From the NCBI RefSeq assembly GCF_000687735.1, contig NZ_JHXL01000001.1, forward strand, positions 124,001-188,000: a DNA stretch of 64,000 nucleotides, written 5' to 3'. Below, piece by piece: positions 42,971-51,884 of this stretch. Position 1 is the stretch's first letter. Each line of letters opens with the position of its first letter. The notes beneath the pieces are model-generated. The model worked only from the letters and a program-made list of their open reading frames with translations, was not told where the DNA came from and searched no databases. The stretch is from Acholeplasma equifetale ATCC 29724 (GTDB lineage: Bacteria; Bacillota_I; Bacilli_A; Acholeplasmatales; Acholeplasmataceae). A program made the position numbers and the translations under genes.

Positions 42971-45415
42971 CTAATCCTCCTGGAACGCTTTCGTTTTTGA
43001 TAGGTTCCATGCAGTAATACTACCAACTAATAAGAAGATTAATACTGAAAACACTGAAGCTAAGTTATAAATTTGATGATCTGTTGTTAATCGATACATC
43101 CATGAAATTAAAATATCTGTCTCTCCAGCAAAACCTCTTAATGGGTCAGTTAAATCACCTGGTCCGCCACCCGTAATAAAGTAAATGACACCAAAGTTAT
43201 TAAAGTTTCCGCTAAATGTCATAATTAATATTGGTGCAGTTGAATATAATACAAGCGGCATTGTAATTTTGGTGAGTTTTTGGAATCCTGATGCTCCATC
43301 TATATCAGCTGCTTCATAAAGCGATTTGTCAATAGCAGTCATGATACCTGTCATTAATGCCATGAAATAAGGGAATCCTAACCAAATGTTAATAACAATT
43401 AGTGTCACTCTAACAAAGTTAGGATTATGGAAGTTCTTAAACCACAAGATATTATCATGACCTAACCAGAAGTATTTAGCAATACCGCTAGCTTCATTAA
43501 ATGGAATACCTAATATACCCCAACTTCTAAATAAGTCATATGCTCCCATATTTTGTAATAATTGGTTAACTAAACCATATTCATTAAATATAACACTGAA
43601 AATCATTTGACTTAGTAAAGCTGGAATTGCCCAAGGAAGAATTAAAATTGTTCGCCATACTTTTCTAAAGACAACAGATTCAGAGTTTAATATTAATGCT
43701 TGGAAGAATCCTCCAAAGAATACTGTTAATGTTGAGAAAATTGCCCAAACAACAGTCCAACCTAATACACGCCAGAAGGCAATGCTAAATCCTGAACCAA
43801 TACTCGAGTTTGGATCAAATATTGATATAAAGTTTTGAAATCCAACCCAGTCGAATAGTGCAGTCATTGATAATGTTCCACGGATTGAAGTGAATGAAAT
43901 CACAAATCCAAAAATAATAGGCATGATTGTAATAAACGCTAATACAAAAAGCGCAGGTGATAATATGATGTATTCAAAACCATTATCCCAAACAGATTTA
44001 AAGTATGTTTTAGTGTTTTTTGTTGTGCCTTCTAATCTTAATTCTTCACTAGTTTTATAAGCATCAATTGCACTCCATATACCAAAAATCATAAGGAATA
44101 GGAATAAAATTGTTGAAATTAAACCGTCTAATAATAGCAATGTTGATACATGACCTCTAACTATAACTTCTTCGTAAATAGTTCCAGATCCTAAAAAAGG
44201 TGCAACGTTTGTTGCGATAGGTTCACCTGTTGGTTTACCAATCATTGCTTCTCGTAATGCTTGATGTTGAGTAAAACGGACATCTCCAGATTGGCCTAGA
44301 GTAATGATTTCCCAAAAACCGCGAATAAACATCCCAGCTCGATCATAGAAGAAGTTATTGAAATTTTCCATATAAGCTTCTTTAAGTGTTGGGTTAAGTT
44401 CTAGATATACTCGAATCATTAATTTTTGATAATCTTCAATAGCAATCGGATCTTGTAAAATGTCACGATTATAGTAAAGCTGCATAGCTTTTCTAAACAA
44501 ATTAGAAAATTCAGTTTGCTTATATTGTTGACGATATCCATTAAATATTAAACCTGGTTCATAATATTCATAGACAATATTATCTGATAAAACAATTGGA
44601 CCATTAACTTGTGATAAACGTAATGGTGTAAAAACTGAAGTTTGTTCACGTAGGTCAAAATCATCTAGTGTTAGTCTTAAAAATCTATTTTCTCCATTTA
44701 CAGTTACGCGAACATATAAATTGTCACTTTCTTTATATAATTCGCCAGTCTTATTAAATGTAATGAGTCCATCTTTATTATTTCTTATAGATGGATTATC
44801 CTTTAATGTAAACAAATTAGTTTCTACATATTCTTTTTTAGCGTTTCCGCCTGCATCGGTCGTTGTATTTTCAAAATAGAAAATATGATTATCTTCATCG
44901 TATAGTAAGTCACGTTTTGTAATTAAAAATGTTGCGTTTGCTAAATCAAATTCTTCATAAGCAATCTCTTCATTTGTAATTAAGTTTGTGTAACGAAGTT
45001 GAGACGCTTTCTTTATATCGTTAGCAAAATACTCTATAAAACGTTCTTCATTAAATAATTTAGCTGTTGTATTACTTGAAACTGAATAGCGACCGTTTAC
45101 CTTTTGAACTCCTAAATCTGCTAAATAAGCATCAAATTCAGGAATAGCACGATTTTGTTGAATTTCTACATCATAAACTTGAAAAAACCAAGTATAATAC
45201 CATGATCCTAATGAATCACCTTGAATTTTTGACAATGCAATTTCATCATTTGATTTTGGATCATCAAAATATCTTGATGTTGCTAATTCAACAGTAATCA
45301 TCAAAGCGAAAAAGAAGAAAAAGAATAAAGACTTGATGAATTGTTTGTTAAAAAGTTGACCTAGCCCCCAAATTATACTTGATGCGATTGCTTTTAAAAC
45401 ACTCTTTATCTTCAT
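42971..45415 (-). CDS. malF: MalF-type maltodextrin ABC permease with a large N-terminal extracellular domain
   Basis: This 814-residue protein is nearly twice the usual Gram-positive MalF length. Residues about 475-810 are a standard permease with the EAA motif EAADIDGASGFQKLTKITMPL. Before it lie a first membrane segment (about 28-46), some 375 mostly hydrophilic residues predicted outside the membrane, and a second segment (about 425-450). The outer region has mixed beta/alpha character and no motif I recognise. E. coli MalF carries its P2 loop between later spans, so this is a different insertion. It lies between malE and malG in the operon. Confidence 0.9.
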   Translation of the reverse strand: MKIKSVLKAIASSIIWGLGQLFNKQFIKSLFFFFFFALMITVELATSRYFDDPKSNDEIALSKIQGDSLGSWYYTWFFQVYDVEIQQNRAIPEFDAYLADLGVQKVNGRYSVSSNTTAKLFNEERFIEYFANDIKKASQLRYTNLITNEEIAYEEFDLANATFLITKRDLLYDEDNHIFYFENTTTDAGGNAKKEYVETNLFTLKDNPSIRNNKDGLITFNKTGELYKESDNLYVRVTVNGENRFLRLTLDDFDLREQTSVFTPLRLSQVNGPIVLSDNIVYEYYEPGLIFNGYRQQYKQTEFSNLFRKAMQLYYNRDILQDPIAIEDYQKLMIRVYLELNPTLKEAYMENFNNFFYDRAGMFIRGFWEIITLGQSGDVRFTQHQALREAMIGKPTGEPIATNVAPFLGSGTIYEEVIVRGHVSTLLLLDGLISTILFLFLMIFGIWSAIDAYKTSEELRLEGTTKNTKTYFKSVWDNGFEYIILSPALFVLAFITIMPIIFGFVISFTSIRGTLSMTALFDWVGFQNFISIFDPNSSIGSGFSIAFWRVLGWTVVWAIFSTLTVFFGGFFQALILNSESVVFRKVWRTILILPWAIPALLSQMIFSVIFNEYGLVNQLLQNMGAYDLFRSWGILGIPFNEASGIAKYFWLGHDNILWFKNFHNPNFVRVTLIVINIWLGFPYFMALMTGIMTAIDKSLYEAADIDGASGFQKLTKITMPLVLYSTAPILIMTFSGNFNNFGVIYFITGGGPGDLTDPLRGFAGETDILISWMYRLTTDHQIYNLASVFSVLIFLLVGSITAWNLSKTKAFQED

Positions 45416-45448
45416 TGAGTAACTACCTTTCTACTAAAAAATAACCAA

Positions 45449-45480
45449 ATGCAGGCGATAGTAAAACCTATCGCCTACAT
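45449..45480 (-). other. Hairpin between malE and malF
   Basis: ATGCAGGCGATAG and CTATCGCCTACAT pair over 13 positions with one mismatch and loop TAAAAC. It has an unusually GC-rich stem for this genome and no T run. In many transport operons such a hairpin protects the upstream binding-protein mRNA, giving excess MalE. That role is inferred here. Confidence 0.7.
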
Positions 45481-45499
45481 CATGGTTACGATTAAGTTA

Positions 45500-46855
45500 T
45501 TATGAATTTCCTAAACCACGTTGAGCAATATAAGCTTGTTCAGCATCTTCAACTGCTTTATCAATTGATGATTCTGTACCATTCCATACTTTTTGAATCA
45601 TTGATTCACCCGGACCCCAATAATATTGGACTTCAGGAATTGTAGGCATTGGAATAGCATTTTTTAATTGATTAGAAATTGCTGGCATATATGGATCTGA
45701 TAAGAAACCAGGAATATCTTTTAATAATTCTTCTTTTAATGCAGGTAATTTATATTTATCTCTTAACATAATTTCCATAGCAGTGTCACTTGCTAAGAAT
45801 TCTAAGAATTTAGTAGCTGCTTCTTTCTTAGTTGAGTGTTTGTAAATTGCAACCATTTGGGCCCCAGCGAATGGTTTAGTTTCTTTACCATCTATGGTTG
45901 GAAGTGGAGCAATTCCTAAATCAACATTAGTAGCAGACTGATATTCTTGAATATTCCATGGACCAGCAATAATGTAAGGAATTTTACCAGCTACGAAGTT
46001 TGCATTAGCACCAATTGAGTTATGATCACTATTACCTGTAGTAACAGGTTTTAATTCATCTCTCATCCAAGTTAAAGCTTCTTTAGCATTAACAAATCCA
46101 ACAGCAGATGCATCATCTAAATTTGGACCAAATGGGAAGAATCCAAATGCTGAATAGATGTGTTGAATGAAATATGAATCTGCCCAGTGAGAAGAAGTAC
46201 CTAAGTAGTAAAGACCTTGTTCAGCATTTGTACGATCTGATGAGTCTTTAATAGCATTCCATGCAGTAGCTTCTTCAATTAATTGTTCATAAGTTGTAGC
46301 AGGTTCAGAAACTAATTTTTTATTGTAATATAATCCAACAGTTTCTAATGAAATTGGTAAAGCATATAATCTTTCAACAGCATCAGTACCAGGACCAAAC
46401 TTACCAGTTTTTTCATCATAAAGTAATGTAGCAATATCTAATCCTAATGGATGAATACGATCTTTCATTCTGTTTGCAAAATCAACTGGTAATGCATAAA
46501 CTAAATCTTCAAGAATAGCAGGTGCTAAATGGTCATGAGGGAATTGGAAAATATCCGCACCATTACCTGTTAAACCGAATGTCTTAAGTCTTTCACGAGC
46601 ATCAACTGTACCCATATGTTGGAATTGAACAACAATGTCTTTACCTTCAGGAGTAGCATTGAATGCTTCGATAACAGCTTTCATGTATTTACCGTCAGTG
46701 TCATCCATCCAAACAGTAATAACTTCTTTTTCTTTATAAATAGTAGAGAAATCATATTCTTTACCATTATTTGGACCGTCATTATCTTGACATGCAACTA
46801 AGATAGCCGCAAACATTAACATTAAAATTGATAAATAAATCTTCTTCATTTTCAT
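45500..46855 (-). CDS. malE: Maltose/maltodextrin-binding lipoprotein
   Basis: This 451-residue solute-binding protein of ABC family 1 has a lipoprotein signal ending in the lipobox ILVAC with Cys22. The mature part has VITVWMDDTDGKYMKAVIEAF, DIFQFPHDHLAP and VAGKIPYIIAGPWNIQEYQ, typical of maltodextrin and sugar binders. It would be anchored to the outer face of the membrane and deliver ligand to the MalF/MalG pair encoded downstream. It follows the CBM protein gene by 14 bases on the same strand. Confidence 0.94.
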   Translation of the reverse strand: MKMKKIYLSILMLMFAAILVACQDNDGPNNGKEYDFSTIYKEKEVITVWMDDTDGKYMKAVIEAFNATPEGKDIVVQFQHMGTVDARERLKTFGLTGNGADIFQFPHDHLAPAILEDLVYALPVDFANRMKDRIHPLGLDIATLLYDEKTGKFGPGTDAVERLYALPISLETVGLYYNKKLVSEPATTYEQLIEEATAWNAIKDSSDRTNAEQGLYYLGTSSHWADSYFIQHIYSAFGFFPFGPNLDDASAVGFVNAKEALTWMRDELKPVTTGNSDHNSIGANANFVAGKIPYIIAGPWNIQEYQSATNVDLGIAPLPTIDGKETKPFAGAQMVAIYKHSTKKEAATKFLEFLASDTAMEIMLRDKYKLPALKEELLKDIPGFLSDPYMPAISNQLKNAIPMPTIPEVQYYWGPGESMIQKVWNGTESSIDKAVEDAEQAYIAQRGLGNS

Positions 46856-46869
46856 AGTGGGCTACCTCC

Positions 46870-48342
46870 TTATTTCACATTTTTAGTGACTCTGAAGATA
46901 AATATTTCTTCAGACACGTTACCCCATGTATCTTCTACACGAAGCATAATTTCATAATCGCCTTCAACAGCAGTGTTTAATTTTGATTTTTCACCAGCTG
47001 GAACATAAACACGATTTGTTAAGTTACCATCTCTGTCATCAACAGCTTCGAATAATGGGAATAAGTTAAAGTCGAATTCTTTACCCCAAGCTACTTCAAT
47101 AACACGATCTTCACCTAAAATAGGGAATGAAATAACTGGTTTTTCTTTATCTAATGCTAATTCAATTTCAGCATCAACTGAACCATTATCAAATGATAAA
47201 ATGTATGATTTAGTATTATCTAATTTATTAGCATCTGATAAAACGATAACGAAGTCAGAAATTGTTTCATTTCTTAGCGCAAAGTCAACACGTTCAATCG
47301 GAATAACAGTAGAAGTTCCTTTTACTGTTAGTTTGAACCAACCTTGTACAGTTGCTAAAGCTGCTGTTTGATCTGCTTCAGTTTCAGCTTCAGCATAAGG
47401 GTTAGTAACTAAAGCACTAGTTTTAACGATAATGTTAGTAGGTCTAACAGCAAATGTTCCTTCGCCTTGACCAGTATTAGTATTTTGCTTATATGGCATT
47501 AATTTGAATGAGAACGCTTCATCAACGAATTGATCATAACCGTCTTTACCATAGAATATGTTATCACCAGCAGTATATCCGTTTCCTTTTGAAACGATAT
47601 AAGCCATACCAGTGGTACCTAATTCAGCTTCTTCTCCAATAGCACTACGTAATTTAACATCCCCAGTTTTCTTAGAGTTGTCACCATCACCAAAATATAC
47701 TAAGAATCCAGCATCAGGTACAGAACCTTCATTTTGGTTTGCATGTAACATAGCTACTTTAACAGCAACACCTGCAGTAGTTTCACCACCAGTTGAGAAC
47801 ACTTTTAATGGCTCGTTCCAAGTAATAGCTTCTTCTGTCCAACCACTCCAGTTATGAATACCAAGATTTTCTTCATAAGAACCAGATGGATCGAAGTAAA
47901 CAACTAATAAATTATATTTACTGTTGTCAGCAACGAAATATCTTGGGTTTTCTTCTGAAGATTTTTGTGTTCCTTGGAATACATAAATGTGAACTGTTTC
48001 GTCAGCTTTTACAACAGATGGATCAATTAAAATATCATCTGTTAATTTACCATTATTCCAGTCAGGGTTACCTTCTTTATATCTAACTGCAATAAATCCT
48101 ATAGGTTCATCCCCACCGACTGCGATATCATTGAATTCAAAATATGCACCGAAATCATCTAATCCAGTGTATGTAGATTTCGAATCAAAGCCACCCCAAC
48201 CCCAGTTTCCAAGATTTTCGTAATTTCCGTCCCATGCTTTAAAGTGAACAATAACTGTTCCCTTTTGTGAGTCTGCAAAAAGCATAGGAAGAGTTACTAA
48301 AGTTGTTGCTAGGATTAGTAAGCCTAATAAAACTTTTTTCAT
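46870..48342 (-). CDS. Secreted non-catalytic starch-binding protein (CBM41-like plus Ig-like domain)
   Basis: This 490-residue protein has a signal peptide (about 1-23) without a lipobox. Residues about 28-130 begin GTVIVHFKAWDGNYENLGNW, the pattern of pullulanase-associated CBM41 modules. A second similar module appears around 140-260 (LLVVYFDPSGSYEENLG). The last 90 residues resemble DUF5011/HYR-type Ig folds (FEAVDDRDGNLTNRV and GDYEIMLRVEDTWGNVSE). No glycosidase catalytic motif is present. It is the first gene of the malE-malF-malG operon, so it probably captures starch at the surface. How it is held there is unclear. Confidence 0.82.
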   Translation of the reverse strand: MKKVLLGLLILATTLVTLPMLFADSQKGTVIVHFKAWDGNYENLGNWGWGGFDSKSTYTGLDDFGAYFEFNDIAVGGDEPIGFIAVRYKEGNPDWNNGKLTDDILIDPSVVKADETVHIYVFQGTQKSSEENPRYFVADNSKYNLLVVYFDPSGSYEENLGIHNWSGWTEEAITWNEPLKVFSTGGETTAGVAVKVAMLHANQNEGSVPDAGFLVYFGDGDNSKKTGDVKLRSAIGEEAELGTTGMAYIVSKGNGYTAGDNIFYGKDGYDQFVDEAFSFKLMPYKQNTNTGQGEGTFAVRPTNIIVKTSALVTNPYAEAETEADQTAALATVQGWFKLTVKGTSTVIPIERVDFALRNETISDFVIVLSDANKLDNTKSYILSFDNGSVDAEIELALDKEKPVISFPILGEDRVIEVAWGKEFDFNLFPLFEAVDDRDGNLTNRVYVPAGEKSKLNTAVEGDYEIMLRVEDTWGNVSEEIFIFRVTKNVK

Positions 48343-48410
48343 TTTACCCTCCTAATTTTTATGATTGTTATCATATTACGCTTAAAGTATATCACAAAAT
48401 TCAATTACTA

Positions 48411-48469
48411 TGTAAACGCTTTAGTGTTTGTTTTATTATGCAAACGGTTTCTTATTGTAATCGCTATCA
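48411..48469. promoter_or_regulatory. Three LacI/CcpA-type operators in the pulA divergent region
   Basis: TGTAAACGCTTTAG (48411-48424), TGCAAACGGTTTCT (48439-48452) and TGTAATCGCTATCA (48456-48469) share a CG core. The third matches the cre pattern TGWAANCGNTNWCA exactly, and the others have mismatches at the end. They lie between the oppositely transcribed starch-binding/transport operon and pulA. The first overlaps a TTTACA that can act as the minus-strand -35. Confidence 0.75.
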
Positions 48470-48525
48470 TTTTTAATTTTAGAACACCCGTGTATATGAT
48501 ATTATTCATGTGTAGGAGGATAAAA

Positions 48526-51477
48526 ATGAAAAAAATATTTATAACATTACTTATGTTCGTGTTTGCAGCAACTACAGCACTTGGCTTTGTTTATGCAAAC
48601 GAAAAACCACATACGCTTGTTATTCATTATTATCGTTTTGATGGTAATTACAATAATAAATGGTTCCATTTTTGGGAAAAATTACCACAAGATAAAAGCG
48701 GAAAGGATTATCAATTTAATTCTGAAACAGTAGATGAATACGGTGTTAAATATGAAATGGATTTAACTGATGAATACATCTCATCTACTAGAGTTGGTAT
48801 TATTATTAAAACAGCTAAATCTGCGGGCGACTGGTCAGGAGAAAGAGAGCCCGGTGGAGATCGTTTTATTGATATTTCTGAACTTGAAGTTATTAATGGT
48901 GTTGCACATGTTTATTTTGTGCAAGGACAAGTTCAATTTGGAAAATCAAATGATGATTTAGCAAATCACATACCTGATTATCGTTCTAACATTATAAATG
49001 TATTTTTCACAGTTCAAAAAAATGTATCTTTAGAACTTACAAACGATGCTATATCATATAAGGTTTATGAAAATAGTGTTGTTATTAAAGAAAATACATT
49101 AGGAAATGGTGTGAAGCACACAATTACTGGTATAAATGTTGATTTAACTAAAACCTATGAGATTGAAGTAACTTTTGAAGACACTATAAGACGTCAACCA
49201 ATTTCTCTTCATAAATTGTACGATACAGTAGAATTTGAAGAGGCATTTACATATGAAGGAGAACTTGGAGCAATTTATTCAAAATCTAAAACAACATTTA
49301 GATTATGGGCTCCAATTAGTTCTGATGTTAAGTTAAATATCTATAATCAAGGGCATCCGAATTATGATCGCTTGGGTCAAAAGAAAGATGAATTAACACC
49401 AGTTGAAGTTCATCAAATGTATAAAATTGAAAATGGTGTTTGGGAAGTCGTTTTAGAAGGTGATTACGACTCAAAATACTATACTTTTAGTGTTACAAAT
49501 GGCCAAGAAACAAATGAAGTAACTGATCCTTATAGCTATTCAACAGGTGCCAATGGATTAAGAAGTATGGTCGTTGATTTTAATAAAAATAAACCTTTAT
49601 ATTGGGATTTAATCGAAAGACCACAAACTATTCGAAATATGACAGATTACATTATTTATGAATTACATGTAAGAGATTTAACATCTCATAGTTCATGGAA
49701 CGGAAATAATGCATATCGTGGCAAATTTTTAGGTTTAAGTCAAACTGGAACAAATTATACTCAAGGTAATATAACTGTTACAACTGGATTAGATCATATC
49801 GAAGAACTAGGTGTTAATGCAGTACACTTATTACCAGTATTTGATTTTGGATATTTAGATGAAGTTGAGATTTTCCATAATCCTAATACAAAAAATGTAT
49901 TCAACTGGGGATATATGCCATATCATTTTAATACATTAGAAGGTTCATATTCCACAAATCCATTTGATGGTAACGTAAGAATTTATGAATTTAGAGAAGT
50001 AATCAAAGCATTTAGCCAAAAAAATATACGAGTGATTATGGATGTCGTCTATAATCATACTGGCGAATCTGAAAATTCTAATTTTCATAAGATATTACCT
50101 GGTTATTATCATAGATTGACTAATGACGGTGCATTTTCAAATGGTTCTGGAACAGGAAATGAAACTGCATCAGAAAGAACAATGGTAAGAAAGTTTATTG
50201 TTGATTCTGTTAAATATTTTGCAAATGAATTTAAAATTTCAGGATTTAGATTTGATTTAATGTCAATTCATGACATTGAAACAATGAATTCAGTTAGAAA
50301 TGCATTAAATGAAATTGATCCAACGATAATTGTTTATGGTGAGCCATGGAGTGCGGCAAGTACACTGGTTGATCCAAAAGAAGCAGCAGGAATGACACCA
50401 GAAAACAATTGGGATAGGACACAAATTAGAAAATTAGATAATCATATTGCTGCATTCAATGATTTATTTAGAAATGCAGTAAAAGGATCGCCCGATGGTA
50501 ATGATGGTGGATTTTTACAAGGTGTTATGGATCAAGGTAAGATGAATGATATTAAGAAATCTATTTTAGGTGGAACTGATCTTTATACGAACGGTCCAAC
50601 TCAACAAATTACTTATATTGAAGCACACGATAATTTAACTTTACATGACAAATTAAGAACATCAGGTGTATCTATTAACGATGTTAAATTTGCACAAACA
50701 CAGGCAAATGCAATGGTATTAACATCACTAGGAATTCCTTTCTTACATGCTGGAACTGAGTTTTTAAGAAGTAAACCTAAAGATGGTGGTGGTTATGACC
50801 ACAACTCTTATGAATCCCCAGATGAAGTAAACCAACTTCGATGGGATAGAAAAGTTGAATATTTAGACGTATTTGAATATACAAAAGCTTTAATTCATAT
50901 TAGAAACACTTATTCACACTTTAAAATGACAGATCTTAATGAAATTAATCAAAGATTTGAGTTTTTACCAACATCACAAGATAATAATTTATCTGCAATT
51001 GCATATAGAGTTAAAGGTATTAATGGTGAACCTGACATTGTTGTCGTACATAACGGTCGAGCAACCACTACAACAGTAGCTTTAAATGATGGTAAAACAT
51101 ATAATTTATTAACCTCAAAAGCTGCATCTAGTTTATTATTTGATACACAAAAAGGATTAGCTAAAAGATCAAATCAACTCACAGTAACTTCAATGAACAC
51201 AACAAACATTCTAGTTGAGATGTTAGAAACTGGAGAAATTATTGTACAAAAACCGCATATTAACGTAGCACTTAATTCATCATTTAATCCACTATCAAAC
51301 ATTAGTATTCCAAGTTCTATGAAGGTTTATACAACACCAATTGATACATCAAAACCTGGATTTAGTGTTGTCACAATAATGAGTGTTGACTATTTAGGTA
51401 ACAAAAATGTTGCTTACTATACTGTATTTGTTAATGGTGGATTATTTGCACCAACTGTGACATTTAGAGGTGTATAA
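48526..51477 (+). CDS. pulA: Secreted type I pullulanase (GH13_14)
   Basis: This 983-residue protein has a signal peptide (about 1-27). A CBM41 module follows (LVIHYYRFDGNYNN), then a CBM48/pullulanase N-terminal domain (STTFRLWAP-like TTFRLWAPISSDVKL). The GH13 barrel has YELHVRDLTSH, FNWGYMPYHFN (type I motif YNWGYxP, here with Phe first), VIMDVVYNHTGE, FRFDLMSIHD with the nucleophile and IVYGEPWSAAS with the acid. YIEAHDNLTLHDKL completes the active site. It debranches alpha-1,6 links of pullulan, amylopectin and glycogen. No C-terminal anchor is seen. The start at 48526 follows AGGAGG; an open frame extends upstream to 48361 but has no ribosome site and crosses the operators. Confidence 0.95.
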   Translation: MKKIFITLLMFVFAATTALGFVYANEKPHTLVIHYYRFDGNYNNKWFHFWEKLPQDKSGKDYQFNSETVDEYGVKYEMDLTDEYISSTRVGIIIKTAKSAGDWSGEREPGGDRFIDISELEVINGVAHVYFVQGQVQFGKSNDDLANHIPDYRSNIINVFFTVQKNVSLELTNDAISYKVYENSVVIKENTLGNGVKHTITGINVDLTKTYEIEVTFEDTIRRQPISLHKLYDTVEFEEAFTYEGELGAIYSKSKTTFRLWAPISSDVKLNIYNQGHPNYDRLGQKKDELTPVEVHQMYKIENGVWEVVLEGDYDSKYYTFSVTNGQETNEVTDPYSYSTGANGLRSMVVDFNKNKPLYWDLIERPQTIRNMTDYIIYELHVRDLTSHSSWNGNNAYRGKFLGLSQTGTNYTQGNITVTTGLDHIEELGVNAVHLLPVFDFGYLDEVEIFHNPNTKNVFNWGYMPYHFNTLEGSYSTNPFDGNVRIYEFREVIKAFSQKNIRVIMDVVYNHTGESENSNFHKILPGYYHRLTNDGAFSNGSGTGNETASERTMVRKFIVDSVKYFANEFKISGFRFDLMSIHDIETMNSVRNALNEIDPTIIVYGEPWSAASTLVDPKEAAGMTPENNWDRTQIRKLDNHIAAFNDLFRNAVKGSPDGNDGGFLQGVMDQGKMNDIKKSILGGTDLYTNGPTQQITYIEAHDNLTLHDKLRTSGVSINDVKFAQTQANAMVLTSLGIPFLHAGTEFLRSKPKDGGGYDHNSYESPDEVNQLRWDRKVEYLDVFEYTKALIHIRNTYSHFKMTDLNEINQRFEFLPTSQDNNLSAIAYRVKGINGEPDIVVVHNGRATTTTVALNDGKTYNLLTSKAASSLLFDTQKGLAKRSNQLTVTSMNTTNILVEMLETGEIIVQKPHINVALNSSFNPLSNISIPSSMKVYTTPIDTSKPGFSVVTIMSVDYLGNKNVAYYTVFVNGGLFAPTVTFRGV

Positions 51478-51478
51478 C

Positions 51479-51847
51479 ATGAAAAAAATAATATTATTAA
51501 TTGTTTTTATATTTATGTTAGGTTTAGTAGCTTGTAATGATCATGATGCTATTCCTAAAGGAGATCCAATCGCAGAAGTTATTGAATTTAAATTAGAAGA
51601 TAAAACTGTTATTTCAACAATTAAAATATTAGTTGAAATTTCATCAAAAGAGGCATTAGATGAAGCTATTCATTCAACAGCACATCGAATCTATGAAGAA
51701 CATAAAACAACCTTTGGTAGTCAAACATATACATTCTTTTTAAATGTTGAGTTAAATAATGAATTGATAGGTACAGTAAGCTATAAAATTAATTCATCAA
51801 TTTCTCAACCAGGATTAATTTATGTAGCAGAATCACTAAATTATTAA
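51479..51847 (+). CDS. Small lipoprotein of unknown function
   Basis: This 122-residue protein has a lipoprotein signal and lipobox LGLVAC (Cys19). The remaining 100 residues are a mixed alpha/beta domain with EVIEFKLEDKTVISTIKILV and VELNNELIGTVSYKIN strands. I do not recognise it. AGAGGTG gives the ribosome site, and the ATG is one base after the pulA stop, so it is co-expressed with the pullulanase. It might help to retain or orient that enzyme at the membrane, but nothing in the sequence proves it. Confidence 0.85.
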   Translation: MKKIILLIVFIFMLGLVACNDHDAIPKGDPIAEVIEFKLEDKTVISTIKILVEISSKEALDEAIHSTAHRIYEEHKTTFGSQTYTFFLNVELNNELIGTVSYKINSSISQPGLIYVAESLNY

Positions 51848-51851
51848 ATTA

Positions 51852-51884
51852 TAAGAGGTTCCTAACCGGAACCTCTTTTTTTAT
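51852..51884. terminator. Bidirectional terminator between the small lipoprotein and the alpha-amylase
   Basis: AAGAGGTTCC and GGAACCTCTT pair around a TAACC loop and are followed by a T run, with an A-rich left flank. Confidence 0.85.

Noticed and set aside
47612-48086. Plus-strand open frames opposite the starch-binding protein gene
   Set aside because: They are shadows of a long, well-supported minus-strand gene with signal peptide and ribosome site.
48361-48525. Longer N-terminus for pullulanase
   Set aside because: The frame is open upstream, but it crosses three operators. A perfect AGGAGG and a clean signal peptide belong to the ATG at 48526.
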